From contig JBLMWU010000233.1 of assembly GCA_050257395.1 (NCBI GenBank), positions 1-38,275 on the forward strand: a stretch of DNA of 38,275 nt, read 5' to 3'. This document shows positions 25,489 through 33,124 of the stretch, in pieces. The notes beneath the pieces are model-generated. The model was not told where the DNA came from, made no database searches, and was given only the letters and a program-made list of their open reading frames with translations. The number at the start of each line of letters is the position of its first letter. The first letter of the stretch is position 1. A program made the position numbers and the translations under genes. The DNA comes from JAIRTY01 sp050257395 (lineage in GTDB: Bacteria > Actinomycetota > Actinomycetes > Streptosporangiales > Streptosporangiaceae).

Positions 25489-26166
25489 GTGACGAGTGCA
25501 CAGGTGATCTCCGTGAGCACAGGCCGTGGCCGGGACGAGGACTGGGCGGGCCGGCTGCGGCGCACCGCCATCGACAAGCGCCCGGCCAGCGGCCCGGTGC
25601 GGGTGGGCAGGCTCGGCCTCGGCGGGGACGAGCAGGTGGACACCGACAACCACGGCGGCCCTGACCAGGCCGTATACGTGTACGCGCGGGAGGACCTGGA
25701 CTGGTGGGTCGAGCAGCTGGGCCGGGACCTGCGCAACGGCATCTTCGGTGAGAACGTCACCACCGCCGGGCTGGAGGTCACCGGCGCGCTGATCGGCGAG
25801 GTGTGGCGGCTGGGCACCGCGCTGGTGCAGGTGGCCGAGGTCCGCATCCCCTGCGTGGTGTTCCAGAACTGGATGAACGAGGAGCACTGGGTCAAGCGGT
25901 TCGCCGGCGCCGGGCGCCCCGGCGCCATGCTCCGGGTGCTGGAGGAAGGCGCCGTCGCCGCCGGGGACCCGGTCGAGGTGGTCAGCCGCCCGGCGGAGAG
26001 CGTCACGGTCGCCGAGGCGATGCGCGCCTACTACGGCGACGCGGAGCTGATGCGGCGGCTGCTGCGGGTGGAGGGGCGCGGCGCCAAGTGGGACGACGTC
26101 GCGTTCTCGGTGCTCGGCCGGGCCGCGCCCGCCCGAGCGAGTGAGGCCAGAATGGGCGGCGGGTGA
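25489..26166 (+). CDS. MOSC domain protein (YiiM-like)
   Basis: A 225-aa protein of the molybdenum-cofactor sulfurase C-terminal superfamily. Seen: GPVRVGRLGLGGDEQVDTDNHG, the HGGPDQAVYVYAREDLDWW segment, RNGIFGENVTTAGLEV, and a Cys in AEVRIPCVVFQ at the position of the conserved MOSC cysteine. The closest relatives by eye are YiiM/YuaD-type stand-alone MOSC proteins, which in enterobacteria act on N-hydroxylated compounds with a molybdenum cofactor; the substrate here is unknown. The start at 25489 is chosen from the leaderless pattern. The stop overlaps the hemW GTG by 4 nt (GTGA), so the two are coupled. Confidence 0.88.
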   Translation: MTSAQVISVSTGRGRDEDWAGRLRRTAIDKRPASGPVRVGRLGLGGDEQVDTDNHGGPDQAVYVYAREDLDWWVEQLGRDLRNGIFGENVTTAGLEVTGALIGEVWRLGTALVQVAEVRIPCVVFQNWMNEEHWVKRFAGAGRPGAMLRVLEEGAVAAGDPVEVVSRPAESVTVAEAMRAYYGDAELMRRLLRVEGRGAKWDDVAFSVLGRAAPARASEARMGGG

Positions 26167-27389
26167 CGGTGCCCGGCGCCCTCCCCGACGGCGAGCCGGT
26201 TCCCCCCGACGGCGGCCTGCCTGCCGGTGCCCTGGCCGGCCTGGGCGCCAGCCCGTTCGGGATCTATGTGCATGTGCCCTTCTGCCGCACCCGCTGCGGG
26301 TACTGCGACTTCAACACCTACACCGCCACCGAACTCGGCGGCGGGGCCTCCCAGGCGGAGTACGCGGGGCTGGCGGCTGCGGAGATCCGGTTCGCGCGCC
26401 GGGTGCTCGGTGCCGCTGAGGTGCCCGTGACCAGCGTGTTCTTCGGCGGCGGCACGCCGACGCTGCTGCCGCCCGCCGACCTCGCGGAGCTGATCCGGGT
26501 CATCGGCGGCGAGTTCGGGCTGGCGCCGGACGCCGAGATCACGGTGGAGGCCAACCCGGAGACCGTGGACGAGCGGGTGCTGGCCGGGCTGCGGGCCGGC
26601 GGGATCACCCGGATCTCGTTCGGGATGCAGAGCGCGGTCCCGCACGTGCTGGCGGTGCTGGACCGGGTGCACGAGCCGGGCCGCCCGGCCCGCTGCGCCC
26701 GGTGGGCCAGGGAAGCCGGGTTCAAGCACGTGAGCCTGGACCTGATCTACGGCACGCCGGGGGAGAGCGACGCGGACTGGCGCGAGTCGCTCACCGCGGC
26801 CCTGGCCGCCGGGCCCGACCACATCTCCGCCTACGCGCTGATCGTCGAGGACGGCACCCGGCTGGCGGCCCGGGTCCGCCGCGGCGAGCTGCCCGCCCCC
26901 GACGACGACGTGCTCGCCGACCGCTACCTGGCCGCCGACGACCTGCTGTCGGGCAGCGGCCTGGACTGGTACGAGATCTCCAACTGGGCGGCTGACGGCG
27001 CTGCCCGCTGCCGGCACAACCTGCTCTACTGGACCGGCGCCGACTGGTGGGGCGTGGGGCCGGGCGCGCACAGCCACGTCGGCGGCACCCGGTGGTGGAA
27101 CGTCCGGCACCCCGCCGCCTACGCCCGGCGCATCGCCGCCGGGCACAGCCCCGGCCAGGGCCGGGAGGTGCTGACCGCGGCCGAGCGGCGGACCGAGGAG
27201 GTGCTGCTGCGGACCCGGCTGGCCGGCGGCTGCCCGCTCGGCCTGCTCGGTGAGCAGGGTCGCAAGGCAGCCGCGGTGGCGGTCCGGGACGGGCTCGCCG
27301 ACCCGGCCGCGCACGCGGCGGGCCGGGTGGTGCTGACCCGGCGCGGGCGGCTGCTGGCGGACAGCGTGATCCGCGACCTGACTGACTGA
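26163..27389 (+). CDS. hemW: Heme chaperone HemW (radical SAM)
   Basis: A 408-aa member of the HemN-like family; HemW binds heme and delivers it to target proteins rather than acting as coproporphyrinogen oxidase. Seen: radical-SAM C41-x3-C45-x2-C48 in VPFCRTRCGYCDF, FFGGGTPTLL, ITVEANPETV, RISFGMQS, DLIYGTPGES, and the HNxxYW heme-binding motif (RHNLLYWTG). The extra N-terminal Cys of true HemN (CxxxCxxCxC) is absent, since Phe follows D49, supporting HemW. It is coupled to the MOSC gene and converges on the DUF4870 gene 24 nt downstream. Confidence 0.95.
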   Translation: MTVPGALPDGEPVPPDGGLPAGALAGLGASPFGIYVHVPFCRTRCGYCDFNTYTATELGGGASQAEYAGLAAAEIRFARRVLGAAEVPVTSVFFGGGTPTLLPPADLAELIRVIGGEFGLAPDAEITVEANPETVDERVLAGLRAGGITRISFGMQSAVPHVLAVLDRVHEPGRPARCARWAREAGFKHVSLDLIYGTPGESDADWRESLTAALAAGPDHISAYALIVEDGTRLAARVRRGELPAPDDDVLADRYLAADDLLSGSGLDWYEISNWAADGAARCRHNLLYWTGADWWGVGPGAHSHVGGTRWWNVRHPAAYARRIAAGHSPGQGREVLTAAERRTEEVLLRTRLAGGCPLGLLGEQGRKAAAVAVRDGLADPAAHAAGRVVLTRRGRLLADSVIRDLTD

Positions 27390-27413
27390 GCGACCGGCCG
27401 GCCGGGCCGGGCA

Positions 27414-29102
27414 CTACCTGACCAGGGACGCGCAGAGCCAGGACGGGAAGGTGAACTCCTCGCCCCGGCCGGCCGCGTTCCCGGCGCGGACCAGGTAGGT
27501 CAGTGCGGCCAGCCACAGCGCCACGGCCGCCGTCCCGGCCACCGTCAGCGCGACCATCGGCGAATCGAGCGCCAGCATCGCCGTCATGACCGCCGCGGAC
27601 ACGTCGTACATGAGCACGGTGAGGGACACGTTCAGGGCCTGCTTCGCGTGCACGCGGGCCCGCGGCGACCGGCGCCGGCTGGTCAGGTAGACGGCCAGTG
27701 GCAGCAGGAAGCTGAAGAACGGCACCGTCAGGTAGGCGACCATGATCCAGCGCAGTTCGCCGCCTGCGGCGGGCCCCGCCGGGGCGGGGCCGGCGGGGTC
27801 GCGGGCGGCCTCGCGCGCGGCCTCGCGGGCGGCGGGCACGGGGACCGCCGGTCCCGGGGCCGCGGGCCCGGGCACGCCAGGGCCCGCCCCGCCGCCCGGC
27901 CAGGCGCTGCCGGTGCCCCACGAGCCCGGCGGCCACAGCTGCTGCGGGCCGGGCTCCAGATAGGCGGGCCGCCCGGGGCCCGGGCTGGCCGACCCGGCGG
28001 CGTCCTGCCCCGGCGTGCCCGGCTGTGCCTGGCTGCCGGGAACAGCCTGGGCACCGGGAGCGGCCTGGGCGGCGGGGAGTGCCTGCCCGGGACCCGCCTG
28101 GCCGCCCGGTGCGGCCGCCGGCCCCGGTTCCACCACGGGGCCGGGGCCGGTGCCGGGACTCTGCTGCGGGGCCGGCTGGGACGGGGCCGCGGGCCACTGG
28201 TCTGCGAGCCACGGCCCGCTCGCCGTCCACTGCCCGGCGTCAGGCTCCAGGCCGGGCTCAGGGCCGGGGCCGGGTTCCTGGCCGGGCTCAGAGCCGGGCC
28301 AGGGCTGGCCGGCCGGGCCCGCTCCGGTGGCCGGCCACAGCTGGCCGTCGGGCCACTGTTCCCCGCCGGGCCACGGCTGGCCGCCGGGCCAGGACTCGCT
28401 GGCGGGCCACTGCCCGCTGCCGGCCCACTGGGACGCGTCAGGCTGCCCGCCCGCCCAGGGCTCGCCAGCGGGCTGCCCGGCGCCCGGCAGCTGGCTGCCG
28501 GGCCATTGCCCGTCCGCCGGCCACGGATCCGCGCCGGGCCAGGGGCCAGCGGCCGGCTGCGCAGCCTGGCCCGGTGCCCATGCCTGGCCCGCGGCCCCGG
28601 CCCACAGATCCGCGGCCGGCTGGGCGCCAGGGTCAGGCATCGGGGGCTGGCTGCCGGTCGGGTAGTCCTGGACCGGGGGCTGGCTGCCGGTCGGGTAGTC
28701 CTGGACCGGGGGCTGGCCGCCGGTCGGATAGTCGCGGGCCATGGGCTCGCCCGGATGCCATCCCTCGTGGGCGGTGTGCCTGTCCTGCGGCTCCCACACA
28801 TCCTGCGCGGGCCACTGGCCGGTCCCGTTCAGCCCGGCACCGGGGTGGGCGCCGCCGTCTGCCCCGTCCGCGCCGTATTCCCCCGGGCCGAAGCCGTTGG
28901 CGCCGTAGCCGTCGGCCGCGTAGCCGGGCATGCCGTAGCCGTCCGCCTGCTCCCCGGTTCCCGGCCACAGCTCCTGGGACGCCACCCAGTCCGCGCCCGG
29001 CCACTCGCTGGTGGCGGGCGGCCCGGGCCATTCGGCGCCAGCCTCGGCCGGCTCCGGGAACGCCGCCGCTTCCGGGGGCGGCTCCGGTGACTGCCTGCTC
29101 AT
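27414..29102 (-). CDS. DUF4870 membrane protein with long Trp/Pro/Gly-rich N-terminal region
   Basis: A 562-aa protein in two parts. Residues 1 to about 440 are low complexity, rich in Pro, Gly, Ala, Gln and unusually Trp: more than 20 Trp, mostly in WPG, QWP or PWP contexts, spaced about 8-12 residues apart. This part includes three tandem 11-residue units of the form DYPTGSQPPVQ. The last 120 residues are a DUF4870 module with hydrophobic segments MVAYLTVPFFSFLLPLAVYL and two more around VALWLAALTYLV, and a basic cytoplasmic-looking loop with HAKQALN, the family's hallmark. It probably sits in the membrane with the repeat region in the cytoplasm; no function is known. It follows the DUF3097 gene by 16 nt and is likely cotranscribed with it. 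Confidence 0.85.
   Translation of the reverse strand: MSRQSPEPPPEAAAFPEPAEAGAEWPGPPATSEWPGADWVASQELWPGTGEQADGYGMPGYAADGYGANGFGPGEYGADGADGGAHPGAGLNGTGQWPAQDVWEPQDRHTAHEGWHPGEPMARDYPTGGQPPVQDYPTGSQPPVQDYPTGSQPPMPDPGAQPAADLWAGAAGQAWAPGQAAQPAAGPWPGADPWPADGQWPGSQLPGAGQPAGEPWAGGQPDASQWAGSGQWPASESWPGGQPWPGGEQWPDGQLWPATGAGPAGQPWPGSEPGQEPGPGPEPGLEPDAGQWTASGPWLADQWPAAPSQPAPQQSPGTGPGPVVEPGPAAAPGGQAGPGQALPAAQAAPGAQAVPGSQAQPGTPGQDAAGSASPGPGRPAYLEPGPQQLWPPGSWGTGSAWPGGGAGPGVPGPAAPGPAVPVPAAREAAREAARDPAGPAPAGPAAGGELRWIMVAYLTVPFFSFLLPLAVYLTSRRRSPRARVHAKQALNVSLTVLMYDVSAAVMTAMLALDSPMVALTVAGTAAVALWLAALTYLVRAGNAAGRGEEFTFPSWLCASLVR
28642..28740. repeat. Three tandem 33-nt repeats in the DUF4870 gene
   Basis: Units at 28642-28674 and 28675-28707 are identical; 28708-28740 differs at several positions. 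They keep frame and encode 11 residues each, so copy-number change by slippage would lengthen or shorten the linker without breaking the gene. Confidence 0.9.
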
Positions 29103-29118
29103 GGCCTCCCCAGCGTCA

Positions 29119-29964
29119 TCAATCGCCCCCGTCCCCGGTCCCGGGCGCGGTGACGAAGTCGATCAGTTCCTCCACCCGGCCCAGCAGTTCCGGTTCCAGG
29201 TCGGCGTAGCTGTCCACCGCGGCGAGTATTCGCCGCCACGCCGCCCCCGTGTCGGTGCCCCAGCCCAGCGCCCGGAGCACCCCGTCCTTCCACGGCGTCC
29301 CGCGGGGCACTACCGGCCACGCGGCGATGCCGAGCGCCGCGGGCTTGACCGCCTGCCACACGTCGATGAACGGATGACCCACGATCAGGACATAAGGAGA
29401 GGACACCGACGCGGCGATCCGGCTCTCCTTGGACCCCTCCACCAGGTGGTCCACCAGCACGCCCAGCCGCCGCTGCGGGCCGGGACCGAACTGCGCGGCG
29501 ATGGCCGGGAGGTCGTCGACACCTTCCAGATACTCGACGACGACGCCTACTTCGCGCAGGTCGTCGCCCCAGACCCGCTCGACCAGCTCGGCGTCGTGCC
29601 GTCCCTCGACGTAGATCCGGCTGGCACGGGCGACCCTGGCGCGGGCGGGCCGGGGGGCGGCGAGCGAGCCGGACGCCGTCCGCGCCGGTGCGCGTTCCGC
29701 CGGGCCGGACGGGGCCGGCCGGGTCAGCGTGACCGGCTTGCCGTCCAGCAGGAAGCCCTGCGTCAGCGGGAACACGCGCTGGCGGCCGAACCGGTCCTCC
29801 AGCGTCACCACGTGCTTCTCGCAGTGGACCACCGCGCCGCAGAACCCGTTGCCGCCAGCCTCCTCCACCACGAGCCCGTAGGCAGCCGGCACCACGGGCA
29901 CGTCAGGACGGCTGGGCCGCCGTCGGCCGTCCGACAGTACGTCGGGTCCGTAGTCCCGCCTCAT
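29119..29964 (-). CDS. DUF3097 family protein
   Basis: A 281-aa actinobacterial conserved protein found, from memory, beside hemW and hrcA in many genomes. The N-terminus DYGPDVLSDGRRRPSRPDVP is family-typical; an SH3-like beta region (GAVVHCEKHVVTLEDRFG, VFPLTQGFLLDGKPV) comes first, then a basic Ala/Arg linker, then ASRIYVEGRHDAELVERVWG and LGVLVDHLVEGSKESRIA. The VEGRHDAE and LVDHL elements resemble the Glu and DxD parts of a TOPRIM fold, as in small topoisomerase-primase or RNase M5-type domains; this is an inference and the second acidic motif is imperfect. GGAGAGG lies just before the ATG. It probably heads a two-gene operon with the DUF4870 gene. Confidence 0.88.
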   Translation of the reverse strand: MRRDYGPDVLSDGRRRPSRPDVPVVPAAYGLVVEEAGGNGFCGAVVHCEKHVVTLEDRFGRQRVFPLTQGFLLDGKPVTLTRPAPSGPAERAPARTASGSLAAPRPARARVARASRIYVEGRHDAELVERVWGDDLREVGVVVEYLEGVDDLPAIAAQFGPGPQRRLGVLVDHLVEGSKESRIAASVSSPYVLIVGHPFIDVWQAVKPAALGIAAWPVVPRGTPWKDGVLRALGWGTDTGAAWRRILAAVDSYADLEPELLGRVEELIDFVTAPGTGDGGD

Positions 29965-30162
29965 GCCTCTCCACCATCAAGCAGCCTGCTCAGCGCCCGC
30001 GGGCCGGGCCGGCCCCATGGGTTCCTAAGGGAAACTACCGGATCGCGGCCGCCCGCCTGCCCCACCTGGCCGGCCTGGCTCCCGCGGGCGTGCGGCCCGG
30101 CCGCCCGGTAAGCGCTACGCTCCCGGTGTCCGCGCACGCCACCATGAACGGCTCTACGCCGG

Positions 30163-30168
30163 TAGAAT
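30163..30168 (+). promoter_or_regulatory. -10 box (TAGAAT) of the hrcA-dnaJ-rsmE operon
   Basis: TAGAAT matches the vegetative -10 consensus closely and touches the left arm of the CIRCE repeat, so HrcA bound there would cover the transcription start near 30175. No convincing -35 is present about 17 nt upstream. Confidence 0.55.
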
Positions 30169-30194
30169 TGGCACTCATGGCCGCGGAGTGCCAG
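30168..30194 (+). promoter_or_regulatory. CIRCE operator for HrcA
   Basis: TTGGCACTC-N9-GAGTGCCAG matches the consensus TTAGCACTC-N9-GAGTGCTAA at 15 of 18 arm positions, with all changes in the outer three bases of each arm, and the exact 9-nt spacer. It lies between the -10 box and the ribosome-binding site of hrcA, the usual arrangement for autorepression and heat induction of this operon. Confidence 0.9.
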
Positions 30195-30208
30195 GGGAGG
30201 TGGGCACA

Positions 30209-31222
30209 GTGCTCGACGACAGGAAGCTCGCGGTGCTGCGTGCCATCGTCCAGGACTACGTATCGACGATGGAGCCGGTGGGGTCGAAGACTCTCGTCGA
30301 CCGGCATCAGCTGGATGTCTCGCCGGCCACCATCAGGAACGACATGGCCGTGCTCGAGGAGCAGGGCTACATCGCACAGCCGCACACCAGCGCCGGCCGC
30401 ATCCCCACGGACAAGGGCTACCGGCTGTTCGTCGACCGGCTGTCAGGGGTCAAGCCGCTGTCGGCCGCCGAGCGGCGGGCGATCGAGACCTTCCTGGCCG
30501 GCGCCTACGACCTCGACGATGTGGTCATGCGCACGGTCCGGCTGCTGGCGCAGCTCACCCGGCAGGTGGCGGTCGTCCAGTACCCGTCGCTGACCCGGTC
30601 CTCGATCCGGCACATCGAGCTGGTGCCGATCGGTGAGAAGCGGGTGCTCCTGGTCCTGATCACCGACACCGGACGGGTCGAGCAGCGGTCCGTGGAACTG
30701 CCCGAGCCGATCGAGGACGAGGCGGTCACCCAGCTGCGGGCGGTGCTCAACGCCTGCCTCGACGGGCGGATGCTGACCGAGGTAGCCTCGGTCGTCGCCG
30801 AGCTCCCGGAGCGGGTGCACCCGGGGGAAAGGGTCAACGCCGCCGCGGTGTTCTCGGTGATCCTGGAGACGCTGGTCGAGCGGAACGAGGAACGCATCGT
30901 GGTGGGCGGGGCGGCCAACCTGACCGCCGCGGATTTCTCCCGGGGACTGCGCGAGGTGCTCGAGTCGCTCGAAGAGCAGGTCGTGCTCATGCGGCTGCTC
31001 GGGGAGTCGGCTGACCAGGCGGCGGTGACCGTCCGGATCGGGGCGGAAAATCCGGTGGCCGGGATGCGGAGCACGTCCCTGGTGGCCGCCGGGTACGGGA
31101 CCGGTGAGCAGGCGCTGGCACGGCTCGGGGTGATCGGGCCGACCCGGATGGACTACCCGACGGCGATGGGAGCTGTACGCGCGGTGGCTCGATACGTTGG
31201 CCAGATCCTGGCGGGGTCGTAG
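30209..31222 (+). CDS. hrcA: Heat-inducible transcription repressor HrcA
   Basis: Represses class I heat-shock genes by binding CIRCE, with GroEL helping it fold. The 337-aa protein has the N-terminal winged helix (VGSKTLVDRHQLDVSPATIR, then DMAVLEEQGYIAQPHTSAGR and PTDKGYRLFVD) and a C-terminal GAF-like dimerisation domain ending GVIGPTRMDYPTAMGAVR. I chose GTG 30209 because GGGGAGG ends 8 nt before it and the protein then starts at the family position (LDDRKLAVLRAIV); an in-frame GTG at 30188 lies inside CIRCE. The stop overlaps the dnaJ start by 1 nt. A CIRCE site upstream indicates self-control. Confidence 0.97.
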   Translation: MLDDRKLAVLRAIVQDYVSTMEPVGSKTLVDRHQLDVSPATIRNDMAVLEEQGYIAQPHTSAGRIPTDKGYRLFVDRLSGVKPLSAAERRAIETFLAGAYDLDDVVMRTVRLLAQLTRQVAVVQYPSLTRSSIRHIELVPIGEKRVLLVLITDTGRVEQRSVELPEPIEDEAVTQLRAVLNACLDGRMLTEVASVVAELPERVHPGERVNAAAVFSVILETLVERNEERIVVGGAANLTAADFSRGLREVLESLEEQVVLMRLLGESADQAAVTVRIGAENPVAGMRSTSLVAAGYGTGEQALARLGVIGPTRMDYPTAMGAVRAVARYVGQILAGS

Positions 31223-32355
31223 TGGCGGCCGAGTACTACAGCGTCCTCGGCGTCCGCCGTGATGCCAGCCAGGACGACATCAAGAAGGCGTACCGCAGGC
31301 TCGCCCGCGAACTCCACCCGGACGTGAACCCGGACCCGCAGACCCAGGAGCGGTTCAAGGAGATCACCCAGGCGTACGAGGTGCTCTCCGACCCGGAGAA
31401 GCGCCAGATGTACGACCTCGGCGCCGACCCGTTCGCGCGCCCGGGGGCGGCCGGGCCGGGCGGGTTCGGTGCGGGGTTCCCCTTCAGCGACATCATGGAC
31501 GCCTTCTTCGGGACCGGCGCGGGCAACCGCGGGCCGCGCAGCCGCGCCCGCCGCGGCCGCAACGCCACCATCCGGGTCGAGCTGGACCTGTCCGAGTGCG
31601 CGTTCGGGGCGACCCGGGACCTGGTGGTGGACACCGCGGTGGTCTGCCCCACCTGCTCCGGCGAGGGCACCGCCCCCGGGACCCACCCCGAGACCTGCGA
31701 CGTCTGCCATGGCCGCGGCGAGGTCAACCAGGTCACCCGGTCCTTCCTCGGGCAGGTGATGACGTCCCGGCCGTGCCCCCAGTGCGGCGGCTACGGCACG
31801 ATGATCCGCCGGCCCTGCCCCGAGTGCGACGGCGACGGCAGGGTCCGCACCCGCCGCACCATCAAGGTGCGGATCCCGGCCGGGGTCGAGGACGGCACCC
31901 ACATCCAGCTGGCCGGGGAGGGCGAGGTCGGGCCCGGCGGCGGCCCGCCCGGCGACCTGTTCCTGGAAGTCGTGCAGAGCCCGCACCCCATCTTCGAGCG
32001 GCACGCCGATGACCTGCACTGCACCGTGACGATCCCGATGGTCGCGGCCGCCCTGGGCGCCACCCTGTCGGTGGAGACCCTGGACGGCCCGCGGGACATC
32101 GACATCCGGCCGGGCACCCAGTCCGGCCAGGTGATCCCGCTCTACGGGCTCGGGGTGCGGCACCTGAACGAGTCAGGGCGCGGCGACCTCGTCATCCACG
32201 TGACCGTGGAGACCCCCACCAAGCTGGACGAGGAGCAGGAAAACCTGCTGCGGCAGCTGTCCAAGCTGCGGGGCGAGGAAACCCCGCCGGGCAAGTTCGC
32301 GCCCGGCCAGCAAGGATTCTTCTCCCGGCTGCGGGATGCCTTCAACGGACGCTGA
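31222..32355 (+). CDS. dnaJ: Chaperone protein DnaJ (DnaJ2)
   Basis: Hsp40 co-chaperone that stimulates DnaK ATPase. Full type I layout in 377 aa: J domain at 1-70 with HPD in ELHPDVNPD, a short Gly/Phe region (GGFGAGFPF), four zinc-binding repeats (CPTCSGEG, CDVCHGRG, CPQCGGYG, CPECDGDG), and C-terminal substrate domains with VRIPAGVEDGTHIQLAGEGE. This is the hrcA-linked DnaJ, distinct from the DnaJ1 normally encoded with dnaK-grpE. The GTG overlaps the hrcA stop, and the last 20 nt overlap rsmE, so the three genes form one CIRCE-controlled operon. Confidence 0.97.
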   Translation: MAAEYYSVLGVRRDASQDDIKKAYRRLARELHPDVNPDPQTQERFKEITQAYEVLSDPEKRQMYDLGADPFARPGAAGPGGFGAGFPFSDIMDAFFGTGAGNRGPRSRARRGRNATIRVELDLSECAFGATRDLVVDTAVVCPTCSGEGTAPGTHPETCDVCHGRGEVNQVTRSFLGQVMTSRPCPQCGGYGTMIRRPCPECDGDGRVRTRRTIKVRIPAGVEDGTHIQLAGEGEVGPGGGPPGDLFLEVVQSPHPIFERHADDLHCTVTIPMVAAALGATLSVETLDGPRDIDIRPGTQSGQVIPLYGLGVRHLNESGRGDLVIHVTVETPTKLDEEQENLLRQLSKLRGEETPPGKFAPGQQGFFSRLRDAFNGR

Positions 32356-33124
32356 CGAGCCCGCGGCGGGCCCGGACTCCCGGCCGCCGGTCTTCCTCGC
32401 GGGCCCGGCTGACCTGGCCCGCGACGCGATCGTGCTGGCGGGCCCGGAGGGCCGTCACGCCGCCACGGTGCGCAGGCTCGCCGTGGGTGAGCGGGTGGAC
32501 CTCACCGACGGCGCCGGGACTGTGGCTGAATGCGTGGTCACCGGCGCCGGGGCGGCCACGCTCCAGCTCGCTGTCCGCGCCCGGCGCACCGAGCCACCCC
32601 CGCAGCCCGCCATCGTGGTGGCCCAGGCCATCCCCAAGGGTGACCGCGGCCAGCTGGCCGTGGAGATGCTGACCGAGGCCGGCGTGGACGCCGTGCTGGC
32701 CTGGCAGGCCGAGCGCTGCGTCACCCGCTGGCAGGGCGACCGCGGCCAGCGCTCTCTCAGCCGGTGGGAGGCCACCGCCCGGGAAGCCGCCAAGCAGTCC
32801 CGCCGCTCCCGCATCCCGGCGGTGACCGGCCCGGTCACCTCGGCGGCCCTGGCCAGCCGCGCCGCGGCGGCCGCCCTGGCCGTCGTGCTCGACCCAGCCG
32901 CCGGGGACTCCCTCGCCAGCCTCCCCCTGCCGGCCACCGGTGACATCCTGCTCGCCGTCGGCCCCGAAGGCGGGATCAGCCCCGCGGAAACGGCCGTCCT
33001 CACCGGGGCCGGGGCGGTCCCGGCCCACCTCGGCCCCACCGTGCTGCGCACCTCCACGGCCGGTGTGGTGGCCGCGTCGGTTCTGCTCAGCCGCTGCGGG
33101 CGGTGGGCCCGGGCCGGCTGCTAG
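32336..33124 (+). CDS. rsmE: 16S rRNA (uracil(1498)-N3)-methyltransferase RsmE
   Basis: SPOUT-class methyltransferase acting on U1498 of 16S rRNA in assembled 30S subunits. Seen: N-terminal PUA-like segment with GPEGRHAATVRRLAVGERV, central AQAIPKGDRGQLAVEMLTEAG, SRWEATAREAAKQSRRSRIP, and the SAM-binding trefoil-knot motifs LAVGPEGGISPAE and LGPTVLRTSTAGVVAAS. Length 262 aa. The start overlaps dnaJ by 20 nt; the first 15 residues are not conserved. The stop codon shares the palindrome CTAG with the stop of the converging gene. Confidence 0.94.
   Translation: MPSTDADEPAAGPDSRPPVFLAGPADLARDAIVLAGPEGRHAATVRRLAVGERVDLTDGAGTVAECVVTGAGAATLQLAVRARRTEPPPQPAIVVAQAIPKGDRGQLAVEMLTEAGVDAVLAWQAERCVTRWQGDRGQRSLSRWEATAREAAKQSRRSRIPAVTGPVTSAALASRAAAAALAVVLDPAAGDSLASLPLPATGDILLAVGPEGGISPAETAVLTGAGAVPAHLGPTVLRTSTAGVVAASVLLSRCGRWARAGC

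Noticed and set aside
26163..27389. Coproporphyrinogen III dehydrogenase (HemN)
   Set aside because: The fourth Cys of the HemN CxxxCxxCxC motif is replaced by Phe and an HNxxYW motif is present, so HemW is the better call.
28200..28740. Spaced repeats suggesting a CRISPR array
   Set aside because: The repeats are in frame, encode WPG and DYPTG units of a long protein and have no constant repeat with variable spacers.
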